From Cyclina sinensis (Eukaryota > Mollusca > Bivalvia > Venerida > Veneridae): 64,000 nt of DNA. The position numbers were made by a program, and so were the translations under genes. The stretch is from assembly GCA_012932295.1 (NCBI GenBank), contig JAAONU010000018.1, forward strand, positions 5,078,206 to 5,142,205. The letters run 5' to 3'. How positions within the stretch are numbered: the first letter of the stretch is position 1; every line of letters begins with the position of its first letter. Below the pieces are notes generated by a model, which did not search any database, was not told the origin of the DNA, and saw only the letters and a program-made list of their open reading frames with translations. Shown here in pieces: positions 1 through 12,100 of this stretch.

Positions 1-712
1 GAGCCTTTTCTTTTTTATTAATCTATTTAATTGTTAAATACAAAAAGTGCAAGAATATCAAACTAATCGGAAAAACTGAAGAACAAAGTTTAATATTCTA
101 GATTATCTGAAATTTACAACTGATATATTTTCATCACAAAACAAATAACTATTCTGAAGTCTTGTCGTAGAACAAAAGTAATACGGGTGAAATTTGGCCG
201 TGCATTTTTTTTAACTGAAAGAATAGAATAATTCTAATAAATACAGTTGGCGTATAGTTATTTTAAAAAGCTGCGACATTTTTTCATAATTCATTTTGAT
301 AGCATTTTGTTAAAGTTATGTTAATGGTCAAACGACCAACATACATAACGACCAATATATATGCTGAAAATACTCTGTATGATTCGAAAGCATGCCATTT
401 AAAGTAACAAAATTTCTTGTATTCCTAAGATGGATATAAATTAAATATAACTTCCAGAACAGTTGCAGATATAATAACTGGACCTGTCAAAACAAATTTT
501 AGCTTCATTCAGCTTGATTCAGTGGAAGATTTTTTTTTTCAAATTAATTACTTTAAGTAAAAATAAGTTTTTGTCAAAATTAATAAATTTAAATAAGAAG
601 ACTTTTTTCTTTTCGAGTGCAATGATTGTAAAATGGTTTCTCTCTTTCTTTGTGTCTGTAAAATTCAGTGACACTATGAACATGATAGGAAACGTTAGAT
701 AAAATAACTTAC

Positions 713-832
713 CCCAAAGCATTTGACAGCACGGTCTCTTCGTAGACTTCTCCCCTCAGCGTACATGGCCGTGGTGACAATTAGCACGTAAATCACATGC
801 TTTACTTCAGCTAGGCAAGCGCACCGCTTCAT
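713..832 (-). CDS. Possible first coding exon of a secreted protein
   Basis: On the minus strand an ATG at 832 opens 40 codons that end exactly at a consensus splice donor (GGG|GTAAGT, GT at 712-711). The peptide starts MKRCACLAEVKH, continues into a hydrophobic core (VIYVLIVTTAMYA) and then reaches small residues and a basic stretch (EGRSLRRDRAVKCFG). That layout fits a signal peptide with cleavage near residue 25-27 followed by a dibasic site. The exon ends in phase 0. The rest of the gene would lie to the left of the window, so no family can be named. Open frame, donor and hydrophobic core are seen; secretion is inferred. It could be a chance open frame, as no second exon is visible. Confidence 0.4.
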
Positions 833-1555
833 GGTGAGTAGTACTCAAATATGCGTTTTAAATGTTTAAAGTAATAACTTCGCTTAAAATTTGTTAAAAT
901 TTTTTGTAGGAAATATGTGTCAATTTATTAAAACACCGTTATTTAAAAAAAACTTTTAAGCAAGATTGTATTAAATAATCAGTTTATGAACAATAATTGT
1001 CTCGCATCCAACTTTTAGTTAGGTAAGTATCAGAATCGGCAACTACCGTTTTCCGTATCAGTTTGTCATTTAAATACACCTTTCCCTGCGCACCTGATAT
1101 TTCATAATCCTCCGATAGGTAAAAAAGCGCACCCAGTCATTCATAAAATTTACCTTATCGGTCGAGAAAATTACTATACTACTATACAGAGTTCAAAATC
1201 TTAATGTGACGCATGCGCATGAGAGTACTATTTGCCTTATATGGATTATCTATAGTTTTAAGTTTAATGATATCATCAAAGCGTTGTAAATTATTCATAA
1301 ATTGAGAACGAATGAAAGTGAATGACCCAGAGTTACATGTAGGTGATAACAAGGGCATGTAAACAATTTGTTTACTTTTGTGTACATTTTTGCAATTGCA
1401 CTATTTTTAAAAATCAACCATCCTTCCATTTACGCACGGACAATTCATGAATGAAATTTAAAAGAATGAAAACATAAAAGAAATTTATTTATTTTTTATT
1501 TGTGTGTAGCTTTGTCCGTTTTAAATGTATACAACTGTTTAGATATGCAAAACAC
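833..1555. other. Intergenic, no gene seen
   Basis: AT-rich sequence with no open frame that looks coding and no recognisable repeat. It may hold the promoter of the minus-strand exon at 713-832. Confidence 0.5.
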
Positions 1556-1559
1556 TACA

Positions 1560-3895
1560 GTACAGTACATACTGAATAGAATAGAACAGACCAATACAGA
1601 GCTGAACATAAAAGAACAGACAAACACAGAGCTGAACATAACAGACAAACACAGAGCTGAACAGAACAGAACAGACAAACACAGAGCTTAGCAGAACAGG
1701 ATGGTTAAACACGGAGCTGAACAGAACAGAACAAATAAACACAGACCTGTACAAAACAAAACAGAAAGATACAGAGCTGAGCAGAACAGACCTATAGTTT
1801 TACGAAACAGAACAGACAAACACAGAGCAGAACAGAACAGACAAACACAAAGCTGAACGAAACAGAACAGACAAACACAGAGCTGGACGAAACAAAACAG
1901 AAAGATACAGAGCTGAGGAGAACAGATAAACACAGAGCAGAGAAATACAGACAAACACAGAGCTGGACGAAACAGAACAGACAAACACAGAGCTGAACAA
2001 AACTGAACAAACAAACATAGAGCTGAACGAAACATAACAGACAGATATAGAGCTGAACAAAACAGAACAAACAAACATAGAGCTGAAAGAAACGAAACAG
2101 ACAAACATAGAGCTGAACGAAACAGAACAGACAGATACAGAGCTGAACGAAACAGAACAGACAGATACAGAGCTGAACGAAACAGAACAAACAAACATAG
2201 AGCTGAACGAAACAGAACAGACAGATACAGAGCTGAACAAAACAGAACAAACAAACATAGAGCTGAAAGAAACAGAACAGACAAACACAGAGCTGGACGA
2301 AACAGAACAGACAAACACAGAGCTGGACGAAACAGAACAGACAAACACAGAGCTGGACGAAACAGAACAGACAAACACAGAGCTGAACGAAACAGAACAG
2401 ACAAACATATAGCTGAACGAAACAGAACAGCAAACACAGAGCTGAACAAACAGAACAAACAAACACTAGAGCTAAAGAACAAACCAAAAGAGCTGAACGA
2501 CAAACAACAATACAGACTGAACGAAACAGAACAGACAGATACAGAGCGAACGAAACAGAAACAAACATAGAGCTGAACGAAACAGAACAGACAGATACAG
2601 AGCTGACGAACGAAAAAAACCAGACAAACACAGACGACTGACGAAACAAACAACAAACACAGAGCTGAACGAAACAAACAGACAGACACAGCAGCCTGAA
2701 CGAACAACAGAAGATGCAGAGCAAGACAAACAGCAAACAGAAAACAACAAAAGCTGAACGAAACAGAACAGACAAACACAGAGCTGAACGAAACAGAACA
2801 GAAAGATGCAGAGCAGAGCAAAGCAGAACAGAAAAACACATAGCTGAACGAAACAGAACAGACAAACACAGAGCTGAACGAAACAGAACAGAAAGATGCA
2901 GAGTTGAGCGAAACAGAACAGACAAACATATAGCTAAACGAAACAAAACAGACAAACACAGAGCTGAACGAAACAGAACAGACAAACACAGAGCTGAACG
3001 AAACAAAACAGACAAACACAGAGCTGAACGAAACAAAACAGAAAGATGCAGAGTTGAGCGAAAAAGAACAGACAAACACAGAGCTTAACGAAACAGAACA
3101 GACAAACACAGAGCTTAACGAACAGAACAGACAAACACAGAGCTGAACGAAACATAACAGACAAACACAGAGCTGAACGAAACAGAACAGACAAACACAG
3201 AGCTGAACGAAACAGAACAGACAAAAACACAGAGCTGAACGAAACAGAACAGACAAACACATAGCTGAACGAAACAGAACAGACAAAAACACAGAGCTGA
3301 ACGAAACAGAACAGACAAACATAGATCTGAACGAAACAGAACAGAAAGATGCAGAGTTGAGCAAAACATAGAGCTGAACGAAACCGAACAGACAAACACA
3401 GAGCTGAACGAAACAGAACAGACAAACACATAGCTGAACGAAACAGAACAGGCAAAAACACAGAGCTGAACGAAACAGAACAGACAAACACATAGCTGAA
3501 CGAAACAGAACAGACAAAAACACAGAGCTGAACGAAACAGAACAGACAAACACATAGCTGAACGAAACAGAACAGACAAACACAGAGCTGAACGAAACAG
3601 AACAGACAAACACATAGCTGAACGAAACGGAACAGACAAAAACACAGAGCTGAACGAAACAGAACAGACAAACACAGAGCTGAACGAAACAGAACAGACA
3701 AACACAGAGCTGAACGAAACAGAACAGACAAACACAGAGCTGAACGAAACAGAACAGACAAAAACACAGAGCTGAACGAAACAGAACAGACAAACACATA
3801 GCTGAACGAAACAGAACAGACAAACATAGAGCTAAACGAACAGAACAGATAGATACAGAGCAGAGCAAAGCAGAACAGAACAGGAAAATTTACAG
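1560..3895. repeat. 30-bp minisatellite array
   Basis: About 2.3 kb of tandem copies of a roughly 30-bp unit (plus-strand core ACAGACAAACACAGAGCTGA followed by ACGAAACAGA). Variants include a 32-bp form with two extra A residues (ACAAAAACACAGAGC), a GATACAGAGC form and a GATGCAGAGTTGAGC form. Copies near 2,450-2,750 have small deletions, and both ends decay into looser GAACAGA-like copies. The unit lacks stops in every minus frame, so long open frames of up to 726 codons (Cys/Val/Phe/Ser/Leu-rich) result. They follow from the composition, have no unique sequence, and are not called as genes. Confidence 0.95.
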
Positions 3896-4470
3896 CTGAA
3901 CCACAGAGGGACATACCCATGCAGAGCTTAACATAACAGAATAGACAAATATACAGCTGGCGGGAGCTGAACATTACACAATAAAGCAGGGCAGAACAGA
4001 ACAAAAAAGAACAAGATAATTTTATGAAGATGCTGTTTCTGTAATCGATTGACATTAAGTTATAGTACTCTGTTTCGTTGCGTATTTCAGTGCCATATGT
4101 TTATTAAATGTAAGCATGGACAAGTAACCTTATTCTGTGTTCTTTTGACAGCCTTGTCTTTGCTGACTACTGCTACGTGAAAAAAGGTCAGAATTCTCTC
4201 GGTTAAGGACACAGTAATGCATATGATATATCAAAAGATTAGGTGCACTGACCGCACATTATAATACAACGTGTCCGCTCTAACATTCGGACGAGCCATC
4301 TTCTCTACATTTAATCAATGACCAATTAAATATACAAAAGTTATATTAAGAGAACAGATATATCTTCAAAAGTTTGAAGTTTACAGGTTAACTATTTTTG
4401 TCCGTGAAACTTTTAATGTTGTGACTTTTGTATACACTGAACTCAGTTATTACAATCAAAACCATTATCC
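3896..4470. other. Array fringe and intergenic sequence
   Basis: Up to about 4,010 there are scattered GCAGAGC and GAACAGAACA words, the decayed edge of the minisatellite. The rest is AT-rich with no gene seen. Confidence 0.5.
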
Positions 4471-5035
4471 TGACTAAACAGTAATTGCAAAGTGAGCAGT
4501 CACCTGTCCCTTGTATCTTCTGGGAATTATATACATGCCGACGAATCAGTCATTGCAGACTGAGGACTCTCCAACCTTTGTACACCCAGGGACTTGTATA
4601 ACTTATTCGACTAAACAGTTATCGCAAATTTGTAACTTCCCAGCCCGTGTATCTTCTATTACTAATAACCGACTATTATGCTGACTAAAAAGTTATCACA
4701 AACCAATATAGCCTGTTTAACAGTTATTTCAAATTGAGAACTCCACGACCCTAGTATGAATTGGTCATATATATGCCTCCTCTTCACTTGTATGCTCTGG
4801 GTCTAATATTTGCCAAATAACATTTATTGCAAAGTGAAGACTCTCCGAGTTCTGTATCTTCTGGAGCAAACCCGATCTTTGTATCCTCTGGGACTTATAT
4901 ATTGCTGTCTTAACAGTTATTGCAATCCGACTCTTGTATATTCTGGGACTAATTATAATAAAGGCCGGCCAACAGTTACTGCAAACTGAGGACTCCCCGA
5001 CCTTTGTCACCTCTTTGGCACTTAACAGAAGATTT
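4470..5035. repeat. Degenerate tandem array, irregular period
   Basis: A motif close to AACAGTTATTGCAAA recurs near 4,478, 4,537, 4,614, 4,688, 4,718, 4,820, 4,910 and 4,970. It is usually followed by GAGGACTCYCCGACC and then TTTGTATCTTCTGGGACT. The spacing varies from 30 to 100 bases, so this is an old, heavily mutated array. The short minus open frame inside (4,765-5,010) is part of the repeat. Confidence 0.75.
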
Positions 5036-7435
5036 ATATTCTTGTTATGTTCTTAGAGTCTTTGCACCCAGCTACATGGGTAAATATGCGTGTCGTGTTC
5101 TGAGTGTATTCAATTTGCGTCTCTTTGATGTTTGTTTGCTTGTGCATGCATGTTCATCCTTCAGGAACAATTAACTAGTAGTGTTTCCTTTGGTTATAGT
5201 TATATAAAGTAAGTGGTTAATAATTAAAATTTAGAACGAGAATAATAGATATTAACTCTGAAAGGTAAATAACAGTGGAAAATTCAAAACAACATTGCAA
5301 TGTAAATTTGACGGCATATGGAAACTTATTCGGAAATGGTAATCGTTTTTCAAGGTTTGTTTAGGGTATGATAACAAAAACATCTGCACCTTTTTGTATA
5401 TTTTTGTTTGTGTCTTAGCATACATACATTTTACTATTCGTGTGCATACGCTGAAGTGTTCCGAGAACACACACAGTAGTTATCATCTATTGGATGTATC
5501 TATTTAGAATAAAATTACACGTCAGTTGAAATCCTGTATACCAGATCATTTCTTCCATAAGTATTAGGTCCGCCACCCCACACTCCTTTGTTAGTTAAAA
5601 CATACGTGTACATCAATCAATAGTCTCATAGATTTGACTAAAACGTCTCAGCTGACATTTTGTGCGTCAAGCAAAAATGATCGTTAGACATATTATCATT
5701 AGATGATATACATTTTCAGAGGGACTCTTTAAGATCTTGTTCTGATAGTTGTAGTTTATCTTGTTTGCGGTGGAAGGTATCTCAGCTTAATATAAATGCT
5801 CTCGAGATACCAATGGTGGAACCAATCACTCGAGAGAAGAACTTTCATACAGCTTGGTGGACTAAGGCACGTGTATCATCAAACCTTTTTGCCGTTTGGC
5901 ATAATTCAAATTCTGGCAGTGTTTTGAACCAGGCACATACAGAAACAACGTGAAATCGCGCTACTAACAAAGCTTTGATTTTTTTATCACATTAACGCCT
6001 AATGTTTGAGTATAAAAAAACAAAGATTCTGATATATTCACATGCGTTATCTGATACTTGTACAGTAATAATAAACTCAATGCAATTCACCTTTGGACAT
6101 TAGTAATCAGTCAAGTTACTCATACTTACAATACTCACATTTAAAATCCAACCATGACATCACAATGACTTCAGAGTTCTATAAAAGATTACGAGCGATG
6201 CTAACGTTATCACGGATGGTTAACTTAAAAGCTTAGGTGCTGTTAATTCTGTTCTCGTACCATTGATATATTGGTGAATCAGCAATCAATATCTGTGTGA
6301 CCAATATTTTTAATATCTCTGCTGATGAATTCTACACCGCTAGGGTACCCTAAGTGCATGCTCGTACGATTTAAATTAAATGTTTTTTGGGGCATAAAAA
6401 TTAAGGGCATTTGATCTGAGAAATACATGTTTGATCAGATGAGTGGTTAGCGCACCAAATTCCCTTACATGACGCTAAAACAAATGAGCTCACTTTGAAA
6501 ATACTCACTTTTCATAGAAAGACCACCATCTGTGTCATCAGCTAGCGTATGTTTAGCAATTTTTCATTATTACAACTGATGTCTTAACTTCATGCATTGT
6601 CCATCAAAAAAGAAAACCTCACTTTGCTAAGACGGACTATGCTACACACGATCTTGAATACTAGTAACGCCTTTTTTCTAAATCGAGCACATACGTAAAT
6701 AAATCTTTACAAGATAAGAAGTTGACGTAAATGATCTAAAATTATTAAAAACGGGAAGTATTTTATTTCTCGTATACAGTGTCAATAAATAACAAAACCT
6801 GCGTGGGAGAGATTATATAGGTTATGATATTACCCAATAATCAAAAAGAGCGACGTAAGTTAAATCTAGATATTGGAAGAAAGGGTATAAGCATGCAACC
6901 TGAGAATACAATAATTGAATGTGGTATTCAGTTAGTCAAATGGCATTTTCGAAAGAAGAGAATTTCATCTACAGAAATATAATTGCTTACCCGTTACTGT
7001 TGAAGATCAGATATCTGAAGAAAAGAAAAATGCGTGAACCGTGTCAAGTTCTACTTATTTTGACTACTAACGGAAGTTTTATTCAATCATATGGTTTAAA
7101 TAACTCTGATGGACAATTAACATGTAACAATTTTCTTTATTTGGGGCTATTTATTTCATTTATGTTGTCTAAAGATTTTTAAGGTGGACCATGGAACATT
7201 TTGTAAAGTTGTAATTACGACGGTTTCTTTTAATCTAAATAAACCATTTTATTCAAATTCATGTCGAGTTTTATTGCCCAGTTAAGAGCTAAAGATCCAT
7301 GTTTCAATGACTTTGTCTACTGGAAAGATCAGTGCCCTCTGGCGGAGGAAGTGACTGAAATAAAACACAAAGACAGATGACTGAAAAACACTAACATGTA
7401 TAACTAACAAAACAAACGCATACACTGGCAATCAC
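5036..7435. other. Intergenic, no gene seen
   Basis: AT-rich sequence between the degenerate array and the 3' end of CIAPIN1. Short open frames at 5,765-5,953 and 6,919-7,182 show neither family resemblance nor convincing splice context, so they are not called. Confidence 0.5.
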
Positions 7436-7439
7436 TTTT

Positions 7440-9031
7440 TATTGATTTTTTTTCTCCATTGAAATCTATAAATCAGGACGTTTATATATTTGGTACATGT
7501 AATCAAGTGACAAAATCAGAGTAAATATTGTCACATAGTAGTTTAGTATTGATAAACATTGTTAACAAGGTAAAATCTGTCAGCTTTTAGCATGTCAAAT
7601 GTATATTACATTACTACAAATGATTGATGTTTGACAATATTCTGTAAAATCATTAGAAATCAGAAGGAATAAATATTTAACACTTAAAGTACAAAAAAAT
7701 TTAAAAGATTTTCAAAATGGAATTCCAAAATAATATTAATAGCACCAGGTTTAACTGTTTAGTAAAGCAAGTGTAAGTTGGCAAAAAACTTTAATAACAA
7801 CATACAAATGTCCTATATACAACTTTCAACATTTATCAGCTTTTATAAAGGGAAGAGTCTATACAAGGAGATTTACTTCAAAAATAAAAAGGCATAACCA
7901 ACTGTAACTTTCTTATTTGTGAAGAACACTCGACATACATGTGCACTGTAACTATCTTAGTGATCTCACATTTTTCCTAACATGTGCATAAAATTATCAA
8001 TGCTGGCAGGTAACACGTAACGTCACACCACTATTTCTTCCATGATTGGACAGTGTTATAGTCAAAACGACTTGTAACATACGAATGTTAAATAGTAGTC
8101 GTACACCTCACGTTCTCTTAGCATGTGCTCAGTGTGTACTTGTACACTCATTGAAGCTAGAGGTCGGTTTATATTTTATGAAAAAATTTCTTACATGCTT
8201 GTCACTGACTGGAAAAGGAAGTGGGGGAGGGGAGCACGAAACTTTCTTTAAATCTCCCATCTCAACACAAACTTAGATCTTATTTCAATTTACTAAACCA
8301 TTATCAATTAACTGAACATAATGAGAGTCTGAATCCCTTCAGTGGAATTCAACTGAGACTTTCGCATTCTGCTTTCAAAACACACTGGTCAAAATTCTAG
8401 CAAGCAATCTTTGACAGAAGTAAAATATAACTCACTTCCACTAAACAAATAACTAACCCTTCACCAGAAGGTGAGATAAAGGTTGTTTTTAATTTTGAAA
8501 GAGTGTTTAGGGTTTTTCTTTTTCCATTTTTTGAATAAAAATTGAAGTATAATCTCTCTATAAAACATGACTCATGAAAAGGCCAGGCATTTTCTAACTG
8601 AAATAAAAAATTATCTCCCTTGACCCAAAACAAAAATTACTTAAGACTATAATGGTTTGTGGGTTAGCTTATAATAACTTTGCCTAAAACAAGTGGAGGT
8701 CAATAAGCCAACAACATATGGTACGATTATCTATAGAATATTATACCAACTGTTTCTTGCCAACTTTGTAGCAAAGACAACGTTTTTATCACACCTTTAC
8801 AGACACTACATTTCTATTCTTATCACAAAAATGAATACTGATGAAAAGTAATGTACCTTTTAAAACTGCTAAAAATTATGTAACTGACTGTCAATTTAAT
8901 CACAATACTAGAGAATAATTCTCATTCTGATTTTTATTGTAAAAATGATATTTTTCAAAGTTGTTATTCTCTCTATTGCATGAGACAATAAGTTCTTTAT
9001 CACGTACATTTCACATAAACAACTGTATCTG
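7440..9031 (-). other. Probable 3' untranslated region of CIAPIN1
   Basis: Sequence downstream of the CIAPIN1 stop codon on the minus strand. A poly(A) signal AATAAA lies on the minus strand at about 7,444-7,439 (plus-strand TTTATT). No coding potential is seen. The extent of the UTR is inferred from that signal only; earlier cleavage is possible. Confidence 0.4.
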
Positions 9032-9145
9032 TTATCTGTCTGCCTGTAAGTGTCTGTCTGACAAGGCTACTTTCTCTCCAGGTTTAAAAGCTGGCATACC
9101 CAAATATGGACATGTTGAACAGCGGAATGCATCACCAAGGTAACA
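9032..9145 (-). CDS. CIAPIN1: CIAPIN1 last exon, second Fe-S cluster
   Basis: Acceptor TATTTCAG|TGTTAC. Encodes [20 protein letters not shown] and KPGEKVALS, completing the twin CX2C motif, with TAA at 9034-9032. Confidence 0.95.
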   Translation of the reverse strand, partial: CYLGDAFRCSTCPYLGMPAFKPGEKVALSDRHLQADR

Positions 9146-12100
9146 CTGAAATAAAGAAAATTTGTCAATGTTGTGAAAGTAACTGGTAGTCAAAATCGTT
9201 ACTTGAAGATTGTTCTAAATATATATTAAAATGTACAGTTTAAGAACAAACAGCATTTGCAAAATTCTAGGCTCGACCTACTTGTAACCAACCCCGACAC
9301 TGAAGCTTAGCAGGTCTGCCATTACAAATAATCTTAATGAGGGGACTAGCTGATTAGTTTAACATCAATCAAGAGGTGTAAAAGATATGGCATGGATACA
9401 ACATGGAGGTCAGTTTATCAGTTTCACTTGATATCTCAAGACCTTGCACCAGCATGGTCGAAACAGAAAAAATCTAAAATAATGAAGAAAGTGCACATAG
9501 ACAAAACAGGAAAATGGAGAAGAGATGTCAATAGCAGAAACAGTGACAAGTTCAACTAAGATTTACATATAGCGGATACCGTACAAACAAAATGGAATTA
9601 CTGTTATCCTTTGTAAAACATAAAAAAAAAATAGATCAGGGGAGAGAACTCACACTGCCACATGCTGAAGTGGCTGTTTTAGGTTTAGACTTTGCAGTCT
9701 CGGCATCCAGCTCCTCAGCCAAACCGCATGTACAATTTTTACATGCCTTCTTCTTTTTGTCTGGCCCTGTACCACAATCAGCTGTAGCAGAAAGAAAATA
9801 CTTGAACATTCAAAACAAATTATATTAATAAACATGTGGCAAACTATATGGAGATGACTCCGTAAAGCTGACTATGTTACAAGATCAAGATTCACACAGT
9901 CCACAATAAATCCTGTCCATTTCACCTTTCTTTTTCAAAGGCAGGTACTGGGGAAAACTTAGGGCTGTCACTAATGTTGTAATTCTATCCTAGTAAGTAA
10001 CAAGGTAAAGATATTTCTGTTGGAAAGTAATTTATTTCTCCGTTGAAGTTGTATTTTGCTACTGGCGTCTGATCTTCTACAAATCCCACACTTCATAACA
10101 TATACATTTGGTAATTTTCTCATTATTTTAAGACTTGTAAGTCAAAGAACTGAACAGACATTTGCCTTTATAGTACCAACTGAATGAAAGTATGATCAAC
10201 CTTAATTTCACTGCCTTCCCTTAACAATGAAATGAACATTTAAAAGAACATTAATACAATAGCCAAAAAATTGCTAGATCCTGCAGGAAGGAGCTTGTGA
10301 GTGTTATAAGACATTTATTTGAAATGCTGAAAATCCAACCTTTAAGTGACGCAGGATCAGGTTTTTTCAAATCCTCTTCATCTAAAAGTTCATCTTCATT
10401 TACAAGGTCAATGTCATCATCTCCCATGTCCATAGTCGAGAGTTTCCATACAGCTGCTGTCTTCTCACTGGAAGCATTTGAGGTATCTGGAATAAGAAAG
10501 CCATGCTTTCAACAGATTTTATTCACTATAATAAACGTATGATGGATTTCACCTACAAGTATGTGCATTCTGACATAAGACCTCTCAAATTATGTCCCTC
10601 GATCATAAGCCCTGACACCAAGTCTCATAGATGAAGCCAAACTTCCCAACAATTATGGTGAAAAATTACAATAGTCTAGCAATATTGCTACTACTGGATA
10701 TGAACAACTTTAAAATTACCAATGACTGTAATGTTGTTTTGTTATACATGTAATTTTACTTCAAACTATGCTTTCCTTTTGACTGTCAGATGACATACAC
10801 ACTGCATATGTTTTCCCTCAATTCTACAAATTCTATTACCTAGCTAAAAGCCCAAAACATGTTGTCTTTGAAGCAGTAAAAAACTGGTGAAAAGATGCTC
10901 TTAATTACAATTCGGTCTTAATATATGTGGCAGATCTTGGTTCTTTACAATGGCTGATTTTAGCATAATTCTGAAATAAATGAAGAGGTTTAACTAACAG
11001 AACTTTGCAGCCTTATGTGATATTTCTGTACCAATTTAATTACTGTAATTTCAGTTACAAAAACAAAACAACTAGAATATTGTACAACATTACCTGTTTT
11101 CTTTTTACCAAAAGATATTTTGAGCTGTGAGGATGCTCCTACTTCATAGCTTGGTTTACTTGCTGTAAACTGCACCAAGCATATATCATCTGTCTTATGT
11201 TGTTTCACAAGCTCTTGTTTTATATCATCTGATAAAGAAAGTACCTTGGGCTGCAAAAACAAAGAAGATATTAGTTGTTTTTTGTTTCACATGTTTCCAT
11301 GCAATGATGATCAATATATATAAATAGTTCTAGTAAAAGATTTTCTGAGTTTATCTGATCAGTTCAGCTACTGAAGAGAATTTAAAACATTTTGTCATTA
11401 ATTTGAAGTAATACATATAAATATACACCATGTCAAAATACACAAACTAATTAATGGTTGTTTTGTAATGATAAAACGTGGGTAAAAAAAATGTCACAGG
11501 TTCAGAAAAATCACATACACAGCAGGTTGGGACTCGAAACAACTACCCCCTTTGACTTGAAAGTCAGGTGCTCTACCAAATGAACTACCCAGGCTTGTAA
11601 TTAAACTAGATGGTTTTTGTAGTGAAAACAAGAGGGCCATGATGGCCTTTGATGGTTTCATGGCATACCAGAATACTTTGCCGTTGCTGTTGAGCAAACA
11701 TCAAAAGCTTTTTTAGGATTCTCCCTATATAAATCTAAATGAATTCAAGTGATCCCCAGTGTAGAGCCAATTTTCACTCAAGGGGCATAATCTGAACAAA
11801 CTTGGTAGACGACCTCTAGCTGAAGCTTTATTAAAAATATCTAAGTTCTAGGCTTTGTGGTTTCAAACAAGAAGTTTTTTAAAGTTTTGCCTATATAAGC
11901 CTATGTGAATTTTACTGACCCCCTGGGCAGGGCCAAATTTGACCCAGGGACATAATTTGAACAAACTTGGTAGAAGTCCACTAGACAATTCTACATACCA
12001 AATCTTAAGGCTCAGGGCCTTGTCATTTCAGACAAGTAAATTTTCAAAGTTTTCCCTATATAAGCCTATGTAAAATCAATTGACCCCTGGGGCAAGGCCA

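Noticed and set aside
1688..3868. 726-codon minus-strand open frame
   Set aside because: It is the translation of a 30-bp minisatellite lacking stops; neighbouring frames are equally open and there is no unique sequence.
4470..5035. CRISPR-like spacing of short repeats
   Set aside because: Repeats are degenerate with irregular spacing, in an animal genome; no cas genes.
6919..7182. 87-codon plus frame
   Set aside because: No family motif, no splice context, composition like surrounding noncoding DNA.
10297..10542. 81-codon plus frame, Ser-rich
   Set aside because: Antisense of the CIAPIN1 acidic exon.
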